From DAIDKA01 sp035503515 (GTDB lineage: Bacteria; Pseudomonadota; Gammaproteobacteria; Steroidobacterales; Steroidobacteraceae), in assembly GCA_035503515.1 (NCBI GenBank), contig DATJTJ010000100.1, positions 1-12,649 of the forward strand: a stretch of 12,649 nucleotides of DNA, in the 5' to 3' direction. The notes under the pieces are model-generated. The model had not been told where the DNA came from. It was given only the letters and a program-made list of their open reading frames with translations, and ran no database searches. Below, piece after piece: positions 7,859 through 12,649 of the stretch. Made by a program: the position numbers and the translations under genes. Position 1 is the stretch's first letter. Each line of letters opens with the position of its first letter.

Positions 7859-8608
7859 GTGCCTGGAAAACTCATCCTGGTCCGCCATGGCCAGAGCATC
7901 TGGAACGTCGAAAACCTGTTTACCGGGTGGCACGACGTGGACCTCTCGGAGGCCGGGCGCATCGAAGCGCGCAGCGCCGGCGAGCAGATCCTGAAGGAAA
8001 AGCTGTCGATCGACATCGCCTTCACCTCCGTGCTCAAGCGCGCCATCCGCACGCTGTGGTTCATCCTCGATGAGACCGACCGCATGTGGGTGCCGGTGGA
8101 GCGCAGCTGGCGGCTCAACGAGCGGCACTACGGGGCCCTGCAGGGGCTGAACAAGTCCCAGACGGTGGAAAAGCACGGCGAGGCGCAGGTGAAGATCTGG
8201 CGCCGCAGCTACGACATTCCGCCGCCGGCGCTGTCGCCCGATGATCCGCGCCATCCGCGCCATGACCCGCGCTACCGCGACGTCGATCCCGCGCTCCTGC
8301 CCGCCACGGAGTCGCTCAAGGACACCCTCGCCCGCGTGCTGCCCTTCTGGAACCAGCGCATTGCTGCGGAGCTCGCCGCGGGACGCAACGTGCTGGTCAC
8401 GGCCCACGGCAACAGTCTGCGGGCGCTGGTCAAGATGCTGGACAACCGCTCCGAAAGCGACATTGTCGAGCTGAACATCCCGACGGGCGTGCCGCTGCTG
8501 TACGAGCTGGACGCGAAGCTTGCGCCGCGTTCCAGCCGCTATCTGGGCGACCCCGCGGCGATCGCCGCCGCGGCCGAGGCCGTGCGCCGCCAGACGGAGA
8601 AGCGCTGA
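7859..8608 (+). CDS. gpmA: 2,3-bisphosphoglycerate-dependent phosphoglycerate mutase
   Basis: 249 residues, the size of E. coli GpmA (250). It interconverts 3- and 2-phosphoglycerate in glycolysis and gluconeogenesis through a phosphohistidine. The catalytic motif LVRHGQSIWN puts the phosphorylated His at residue 10. Partner residues are present: R61, E88 in NERHYGALQG and H183 in TAHGNSLRAL. The C-terminal block ELNIPTGVPLLYE is also typical. The start is GTG 7859, set by the GGAGGG ribosome binding site and by the standard N-terminus (M)PGKLILVRHG. The same frame is open upstream into gdhB, but that stretch is not part of the protein. Its stop is one base from the stop of the convergent rraB-like gene. 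Confidence 0.96.
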   Translation: MPGKLILVRHGQSIWNVENLFTGWHDVDLSEAGRIEARSAGEQILKEKLSIDIAFTSVLKRAIRTLWFILDETDRMWVPVERSWRLNERHYGALQGLNKSQTVEKHGEAQVKIWRRSYDIPPPALSPDDPRHPRHDPRYRDVDPALLPATESLKDTLARVLPFWNQRIAAELAAGRNVLVTAHGNSLRALVKMLDNRSESDIVELNIPTGVPLLYELDAKLAPRSSRYLGDPAAIAAAAEAVRRQTEKR

Positions 8609-8609
8609 G

Positions 8610-9044
8610 TCAGATCGGGGGCTTCGAAGCCATCGGCACGACCGGCGCGGACCAGCCGTCGTAGTGGCCACCGTGTTCCTTGGCGAGGGCCTGGAAGCGC
8701 GCGGTGAGCTCGCGCATTCCCGGCACCGACAGCCGGATCGCCTTGGTGAAGTGCAGGCTGAAGGGATGGTCGCCGGGATTGTCCGGCGCCGGCTTCACAT
8801 CGACCCGATAGCCTTCGCCTTCGAGGATCGCGGCCACCGCGCGACCTTCGGCTTCCGAAGGCATGGCCATGAAGAAATCGACCTCGTGCGGCGAGAACGG
8901 ATCACTGCCCGCGGCACGCAGCCGATCGATGAGCCTGGCGTCCCAATCCTTCTCCGTCTTCTCCTTCATCTGGCGAATGCCGTAATAAATGCGGCCCAGC
9001 AGGATTGCTCCGGCCAGGAACAGCAATGCCAGTACCCAGCTCAT
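8610..9044 (-). CDS. RraB-family (ribonuclease E inhibitor-like) protein with N-terminal membrane anchor
   Basis: 144 residues. Residues 3-17 (WVLALLFLAGAILLG) form one hydrophobic helix followed by a basic, charged linker, so the protein is probably anchored in the inner membrane with its domain in the cytoplasm. The rest resembles the RraB fold: GSDPFSPHEVDFFM (46-59), EAEGRAVAAILEGEGYRVDV (64-83) and the hallmark ALAKEHGGHYDGW (119-131). E. coli RraB binds RNase E and alters which RNAs it cleaves; that protein has no membrane anchor. Whether this one binds RNase E is unknown. The ATG overlaps the stop of the upstream ferredoxin gene by 4 bases (ATGA), and no clear ribosome binding site is seen, which suggests translational coupling. 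The stop is one base from the stop of gpmA. Confidence 0.75.
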   Translation of the reverse strand: MSWVLALLFLAGAILLGRIYYGIRQMKEKTEKDWDARLIDRLRAAGSDPFSPHEVDFFMAMPSEAEGRAVAAILEGEGYRVDVKPAPDNPGDHPFSLHFTKAIRLSVPGMRELTARFQALAKEHGGHYDGWSAPVVPMASKPPI

Positions 9045-9355
9045 TCGTCGGGCGCCACCGTGACGCGCAGGCCCGCGAGCGCCTCGGTGAACTCGATCTG
9101 GCAGGACAGTCGTGAATTCGGTTCACGATGCGACAGGTCCGCAAGCAGTTCGCGCTCGTCCGACATCGCCGCCGGGAGTTTCCCCAACCATTCCGGATCC
9201 ACGTACACGTGGCAGGTGGCACAGGAGCACATCCCGCCGCAAATGGCCGCCACCCCGTACTCCAGGTCCCGCAGCGTCTCCATGACCTTGAGTCCGGTCT
9301 TCGCCTCGACCTGATGCTCAACTCCGTCCCGATCAACCACTCGCAGCAAAGGCAT
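9041..9355 (-). CDS. [2Fe-2S] ferredoxin, adrenodoxin/putidaredoxin type
   Basis: 104 residues. The cluster motif is CGGMCSCATCHVYVD: C39, C45 and C48 with C85 in SRLSCQI give the C-x5-C-x2-C...C ligand set of vertebrate-type ferredoxins. The text around it (CATCHVYV, PNSRLSCQI, LRVTV near the end) is closest to putidaredoxin and FdVI-like proteins that donate electrons to cytochromes P450 or similar oxygenases. The partner is not in the window. C43 is an extra cysteine at the position of the non-ligand Cys46 of E. coli Isc ferredoxin. ATG 9355 is preceded by GGAG at 7 bases and gives the standard N-terminus; upstream codons in frame would add a Pro/Ala-rich extension. It lies 35 bases after the kinase gene and overlaps the RraB-like gene by 4 bases. 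Confidence 0.92.
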   Translation of the reverse strand: MPLLRVVDRDGVEHQVEAKTGLKVMETLRDLEYGVAAICGGMCSCATCHVYVDPEWLGKLPAAMSDERELLADLSHREPNSRLSCQIEFTEALAGLRVTVAPDE

Positions 9356-9362
9356 GAATCCG

Positions 9363-9366
9363 CTCC
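9363..9366 (-). promoter_or_regulatory. Ribosome binding site for the ferredoxin gene
   Basis: On the - strand the sequence reads GGAG with 7 bases to the ATG at 9355. It supports this start over the longer reading frame that begins at 9442 inside the kinase gene. Confidence 0.65.
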
Positions 9367-9390
9367 GAAAATCCCTTGGGCCAAAAGCCG

Positions 9391-10215
9391 CTAGTGTGCC
9401 GGGGGCGGGTGGCGCCGGGCAAGTTCCAGCCGCCGCCACCACAGGTCCGATGCCAGCCGGTAGACGCTCACCAGCGCCTGCAGAGCGCTCAAGGGCACGC
9501 GGGCGGCCAGGCCGCAGCTGTCAAGCAGAATCCGGGCGTGCGGCAGGATCTGCGGATAGTACGCAAGCAGGCAGGCCAGGTCCGCCAGGGGGTCGCCGAC
9601 CGTTGCGTACTCCCAGTCGATGAAGCGCGGCGGCGTGCCGATGAAGTTCGAATGCGTCGGATCACCGTGGAGGATGCAGGGTGCCCGGCCCGCATCCGCC
9701 TGTCGTTTGAGGATCTCGCGGGCCGAGACCACCTGGGGCGCGAACAGGCGCCCGGCTGCGGGCTCGAGCGCGGCGATGTGGGCGGCGTGTCGCTCCAGGA
9801 GGGCCTCGAGATCCAGGGGTGTCACGACCGGAGCCGCGAGGCTGTGCAGCTGCCCGAATCGCTCGCCCAGCTGCCGCAGGCGAGTCCGATCCTCGAGATC
9901 CCCGGGCTGCCAGGGGGCACCGTCCAGGAATTCGCTCACCAGGTAGCGCCCGGCGGGGTCTGCCGCAATCACCCGTCCGGCAAGTCCTGCCGAAGCGGCG
10001 ACCGACTGCAGCAGCGCCTCACGCCGCCGGTCCACGCCCAGGTCCGTACCGAGCGGATCGTGCAGCCGCACGACGAAGGCTCCGTCCCGGGTGACGACGC
10101 GAAAGGTGGAATTGCTCGTACCCCCGGTCAGCGGCGTGACCTCGACCCCCGTGGGCGCCTGGGCGCCGGGAACCTGCGCCCGTGCCCGCCGCCAGTCCGC
10201 GCCGTCTGCAGTCAT
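9391..10215 (-). CDS. Small-molecule kinase of the APH/choline kinase fold, probable thiamine kinase (ThiK-like)
   Basis: 274 residues, the same length as E. coli thiamine kinase ThiK. Protein-kinase-like phosphotransferase features are present: nucleotide loop LTGGTSNSTF (29-38), catalytic loop ILHGDPTHSNF (181-191, base D185) and metal-binding segment FIDWEYATVGDPLADLA (198-214, D200). It would phosphorylate a small alcohol with ATP in the cytoplasm. Thiamine is the favoured substrate because the gene follows PnuC-family, YkoF-like and TonB-receptor genes; choline, ethanolamine or another alcohol cannot be excluded from sequence alone. ATG 10215 overlaps the transporter stop by 4 bases (ATGA) and gives a normal N-terminus; the frame is open further upstream but that region encodes the transporter. 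An aminoglycoside-resistance role is unlikely in this context. Confidence 0.8.
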   Translation of the reverse strand: MTADGADWRRARAQVPGAQAPTGVEVTPLTGGTSNSTFRVVTRDGAFVVRLHDPLGTDLGVDRRREALLQSVAASAGLAGRVIAADPAGRYLVSEFLDGAPWQPGDLEDRTRLRQLGERFGQLHSLAAPVVTPLDLEALLERHAAHIAALEPAAGRLFAPQVVSAREILKRQADAGRAPCILHGDPTHSNFIGTPPRFIDWEYATVGDPLADLACLLAYYPQILPHARILLDSCGLAARVPLSALQALVSVYRLASDLWWRRLELARRHPPPAH

Positions 10216-10826
10216 GCGCCCACCGCCACCGCCGCCCCGGCCTGCTGACGCCAGGTCCGCCACCAGGAACGATGGCCGAGGACGATGACCAGCAGGGTGG
10301 CCGTGGTCATCAGGCCCACCAGGTACAACTTCTGCTCGAAGAACAGGTAGGCCTCCACCGCATCGATGAGGAACCAGTAAGCCCAGTTCTCGAGCTTGAC
10401 GCGGGCCACGAGCCACGTGGTGAACAGACTTCCCCAGGTCGTGAGCGAATCGAGGTAGGGCCACGCCGCCTGCGTCTCGCGCACCAGGTATTGCGCGGTG
10501 AGCACGCTCACGATCACCACGGCAGCCACGCCCGCGAGGTGCCAGCGCAGCGGCAGCAGTGTCACCGGAGGCTGGGGCACCTGCGCGTCAGTCCAGCGCC
10601 ACCAGCCGTAGACGGACACGACCACGTAGTACACGTTGAGCCACGCCTGCATCGGCAGCTGCTTTTCGGCCGAAAGCCAGATCATGATCGCGGAGCTGAT
10701 GCCGCCGGCAACCCAGCACCAGCGGCTGCGGCGCACGGCGAGCACCAGATACACGACACCGAGGACCACGGCGATCACCTCGGCCACGGACATCGCCCGC
10801 CAGGCGGCGAGGAGCTCTGTCGTCAC
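10212..10826 (-). CDS. pnuT: PnuC-family vitamin transporter, probable thiamine facilitator (PnuT-like)
   Basis: 204 residues, almost entirely membrane segments. Seven helices can be drawn at about residues 15-31, 36-53, 61-77, 94-114, 125-142, 148-164 and 167-184, the PnuC number. The substrate-site motif WxxWxxxD appears as W148, W151, D155 (NWAYWFLID). The segment VYGWWRW (72-78) is also family-typical. PnuC proteins are facilitators whose substrate is trapped by phosphorylation inside. PnuC takes nicotinamide riboside and PnuT takes thiamine. The kinase next door and the YkoF-like gene upstream favour thiamine; the symbol rests on that inference. The start is GTG 10826, overlapping the YkoF-like stop as GTGA; ATG at residue 12 is an alternative that keeps all helices. 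Confidence 0.85.
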   Translation of the reverse strand: MTTELLAAWRAMSVAEVIAVVLGVVYLVLAVRRSRWCWVAGGISSAIMIWLSAEKQLPMQAWLNVYYVVVSVYGWWRWTDAQVPQPPVTLLPLRWHLAGVAAVVIVSVLTAQYLVRETQAAWPYLDSLTTWGSLFTTWLVARVKLENWAYWFLIDAVEAYLFFEQKLYLVGLMTTATLLVIVLGHRSWWRTWRQQAGAAVAVGA

Positions 10827-11083
10827 TTGATGAGGCCGGCATCGGTCAGGGGACCGATGACCTTCATGACCACGACCGATTTGTCCACATGCTCGAAGGT
10901 CGTGCGGATTTCGCGTTCCAGTGCCGCGAACACCAGCTCGAAGGGACCCACGACCTGGGTACTGAGACTGTTGGTGATCACCCGCACGCCCTCGACGCCG
11001 TGCAACCGCCCGATGAAATCCTTGATCCTGGGCACTCGGTCCTGATCCAGGGGGTACAGGCTCAGTTCAACCGCGATGTCCAT
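10823..11083 (-). CDS. Single-domain YkoF-like / thiamine-binding family protein
   Basis: 86 residues with no signal peptide or membrane segment, so cytoplasmic. The predicted order is strand (VELSLYPLDQD, 5-15), helix (VPRIKDFIGRLHGV, 17-30), strand (VRVITNSLSTQVVG, 33-46), helix (PFELVFAALEREIRTTFEH, 47-65), strand (KSVVVMKVIG, 68-77), a ferredoxin-like fold. The pair SLYPL and SLSTQVVG matches what I recall of the YkoF and thiamine-binding (DUF77-type) families. Bacillus YkoF has two such domains in tandem and binds thiamine and its pyrimidine; this protein has one, so it would have to oligomerise to match that arrangement. The ATG has AGGAG at 9 bases. It sits 18 bases after the receptor gene and overlaps the transporter by 4 bases. 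The family call is by motif memory and needs a profile search. Confidence 0.7.
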   Translation of the reverse strand: MDIAVELSLYPLDQDRVPRIKDFIGRLHGVEGVRVITNSLSTQVVGPFELVFAALEREIRTTFEHVDKSVVVMKVIGPLTDAGLIK

Positions 11084-11092
11084 GCGCAGGCG

Positions 11093-11097
11093 CTCCT
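11093..11097 (-). promoter_or_regulatory. Ribosome binding site for the YkoF-like gene
   Basis: AGGAG on the - strand, 9 bases before the ATG at 11083, lying just after the receptor stop codon. It is one of the two clear ribosome binding sites in this gene string. Confidence 0.65.
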
Positions 11098-11101
11098 GTG
11101 A

Positions 11102-12649
11102 TCACTTGAACGAATACGATACGGTCGCACCGATCTGGCGCGGCGCGCCCAGCTGCAGGAACTGCTGGTACGCAAAGTCCGGCGGCACATCGGCGAAATA
11201 GAAGCCGCGCACGGCGTAGTCGCGATCCGTCACGTTGCGGATCCACAGATCCGCCGACCAGCGATCCCGGATGACGCCTGCCTTCAGGTTCAACAGCACG
11301 TAGGCGTGGCTGCTGTACGGATCCAGGGCCGGCAGGTCGTAGTAGAAGCTGCCGCGGCCGGTGACGTCGGCGCGCAGATACGCGCCGCGCGGAATGTGCA
11401 GCGTCGCGGACAGCGAGCCCTGCCAGCTGGGCGCATGCGGCAAGGCGCGGTCCGGGAGTATCTCGCCATCGAGCGTCAGCCCGTGGTAGCTCGAATTCAG
11501 CGTCCCCGCCGAGGCGCCCAGCTCCAGCAGGTCCACCGGCGTCCAGGCGACATCGGACTCCAGGCCATAGTTGCGGCCATCGGGCGCGTTGACGTTGTAG
11601 AGCACGAAGGTCGTCGGATCGTTGGGTACCAGTTGTTCGCCGGTCTGCAGCTGCAGTCCGGTGCGATGGGTGTAGAAGATGTCCGCGTCCACGCGCAGCC
11701 GGTGGGCGAACAGATCCGCCTTGTAGCCGGTTTCGAAATTGACGTCCGATTCGGGCTGGAACAGGATCTGGTTCGCGGGCAATCCCGGCCCCAGATTGAA
11801 GCCGCCGGCCTTGTAGCCGCGTCCGATGCTCAGATACAGGTTCTGCCCGGGCTGCACCCGGTATTGCAGGGAAGCATTGCCACCCCACAGGTGATCGACG
11901 GGCGCGAACGCGTGGGTCAGCGGGTCCGGGGCGTCGAGGTCATCGCTCACGTCGTGATAGTCGGCGGTGCGGCGCTCCGCCCTGGCGCCGAGGGTCCAGT
12001 GCCAGTGTGGGCCGAGCGCGCCGTCCAGCGCCGCGAACATCGCCGTGTTCACCGAATGGAAATGGCTGTCGGTGACGTTGAATGTCTGGGAATCGCTGTC
12101 CGGATCACCCGGATCGGCATACACGCCCGGTTCGCTGTCGGCGAGACTCTCCCACAGATTCAGCTGGTAGATCCCCACCAGCCAGTTGACGAGCGCGGAT
12201 TGGGTGTTCGCCAGGCGCAGCTCCAGGCTGTGCGTACCCCGCTCCCGCACCTGCGAATCCGCGTACTGGTAGGTGAACGGCGCCCACAGCTGCGGGTTGC
12301 CGAAGTCGGAGTCGTAGGAATAGCGGATATGCGAATTGGCGAACGTGCCGATGAAGGTCAGCGTCGTGGGTCCCAGCCCCGACCAGGTGAGCTTCAGCGA
12401 CGCGGCCGCGGAGTCCTGGGCGTCCTGGCCCGGCTGATCGGTCTGCGTGGTACGGTCATTGGCCAGGTCCCAGGCGTCGTAGCCGTCGTTGATGCGGATG
12501 TCGAACACCGTCAGGTCGACGCGCAGATCGGCCGCGGGCTGGAAGCGCCAGCGGGCACGCACGGTGAGCTCATCATCGCCATCGGTGCTGTCACGACCCA
12601 GGTATTCGTTGCGATAGAAGCCGTTGCTGGAGTATTGCTGTACCGCAAC
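11102..12649 (-). CDS. TonB-dependent outer-membrane receptor, C-terminal barrel (N-terminus outside window)
   Basis: 515 codons are open to the window edge, so the start, signal peptide, TonB box and plug domain are missing. What is visible is the beta-barrel: alternating aromatic/hydrophobic strands, acidic extracellular loops (for example VYADPGDPDSDSQT), and motifs common in TonB-dependent receptors such as LYLSIGRGYKAGGFN, ETGYKADLF, YGLESDVAW, LWIRNVTDRDYAVRGF and the final strand GATVSYSFK. Such receptors import scarce ligands across the outer membrane using TonB energy. The downstream YkoF-like, PnuC-family and kinase genes suggest the ligand is thiamine or a related compound; an iron-siderophore ligand cannot be excluded from the barrel alone. 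The last residue is Lys, one past the usual terminal aromatic. Any promoter or riboswitch for the string lies beyond the right edge. Confidence 0.92.
   Translation of the reverse strand, partial: VAVQQYSSNGFYRNEYLGRDSTDGDDELTVRARWRFQPAADLRVDLTVFDIRINDGYDAWDLANDRTTQTDQPGQDAQDSAAASLKLTWSGLGPTTLTFIGTFANSHIRYSYDSDFGNPQLWAPFTYQYADSQVRERGTHSLELRLANTQSALVNWLVGIYQLNLWESLADSEPGVYADPGDPDSDSQTFNVTDSHFHSVNTAMFAALDGALGPHWHWTLGARAERRTADYHDVSDDLDAPDPLTHAFAPVDHLWGGNASLQYRVQPGQNLYLSIGRGYKAGGFNLGPGLPANQILFQPESDVNFETGYKADLFAHRLRVDADIFYTHRTGLQLQTGEQLVPNDPTTFVLYNVNAPDGRNYGLESDVAWTPVDLLELGASAGTLNSSYHGLTLDGEILPDRALPHAPSWQGSLSATLHIPRGAYLRADVTGRGSFYYDLPALDPYSSHAYVLLNLKAGVIRDRWSADLWIRNVTDRDYAVRGFYFADVPPDFAYQQFLQLGAPRQIGATVSYSFK

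Noticed and set aside
8247..8270. Short direct repeat CCGCGCCAT in gpmA
   Set aside because: It encodes a PRHPRHDPRY-type loop that I recall in many GpmA proteins, so it is coding sequence and not a regulatory or mobile repeat.
9391..10215. Aminoglycoside phosphotransferase resistance gene
   Set aside because: The fold is shared, but the size, motifs and coupling to a vitamin transporter fit a housekeeping kinase, and no mobile element is nearby.
10216..10464. N-terminal extension of the kinase into the transporter gene
   Set aside because: The extension is the transporter read in another frame; the ATG at 10215 gives the family length of 274 residues and a coupled start.
9356..11101. A TPP riboswitch between the vitamin genes
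   Set aside because: The gaps between the receptor, YkoF-like, transporter, kinase and ferredoxin genes are 18, -4, -4 and 35 bases, too short for a thi-box of about 100 bases. If one exists it is beyond the right edge.
11067..11888. Frame of about 273 codons on the - strand overlapping the receptor in another reading frame
   Set aside because: The receptor frame is continuous and shows barrel features; the alternative is Arg/Pro/Ala-rich with no motif.

Overview
The window is dense, GC-rich coding DNA with almost no intergenic space. Nine complete genes and two edge-truncated genes fill it, and no gap exceeds about 75 bases. The gene set points to a high-GC gammaproteobacterium: the ~1600-residue NAD-dependent glutamate dehydrogenase, ZapE, cofactor-dependent phosphoglycerate mutase, an RraB-like protein and a TonB-dependent receptor. 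A Nevskiales/Steroidobacterales-like lineage is a guess. I see no tRNA, rRNA, CRISPR array, insertion sequence or phage gene.

Left part, + strand (1-8608). This is core metabolism. It holds the C-terminal end of an HSD17B10-like short-chain 3-hydroxyacyl-CoA dehydrogenase, electron-transfer-flavoprotein:ubiquinone oxidoreductase (ETF-QO), ZapE (AFG1-family ATPase), the large NAD-glutamate dehydrogenase and phosphoglycerate mutase. The first two both serve acyl-CoA oxidation: one makes NADH from 3-hydroxyacyl-CoA, the other passes electrons from ETF to quinone. ETF-QO and the glutamate dehydrogenase each have a good -10 hexamer exactly 7 nt before the ATG and no Shine-Dalgarno, which suggests leaderless mRNAs. 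Phosphoglycerate mutase has a conventional leader with a GGAGGG ribosome binding site.

Right part, - strand (8610-12649). One tightly packed gene string reads right to left: TonB-dependent outer-membrane receptor (N-terminus beyond the window), an 86-residue stand-alone YkoF-like thiamine-binding-domain protein, a PnuC-family transporter (PnuT-like), a ThiK-like small-molecule kinase, an adrenodoxin/putidaredoxin-type [2Fe-2S] ferredoxin and a membrane-anchored RraB-family protein. Three of its five junctions are 4-base stop/start overlaps. The first four genes read as a complete thiamine scavenging route: outer-membrane capture, intracellular binding, facilitated inner-membrane transport and phosphorylation trapping. 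A TPP riboswitch would be expected upstream of the receptor, outside the window. The receptor-YkoF-PnuT-kinase set is the most interesting system here. The thiamine assignment is an inference from family combination and was not tested by search. The two gene blocks converge with one base between the stop codons of gpmA and rraB.
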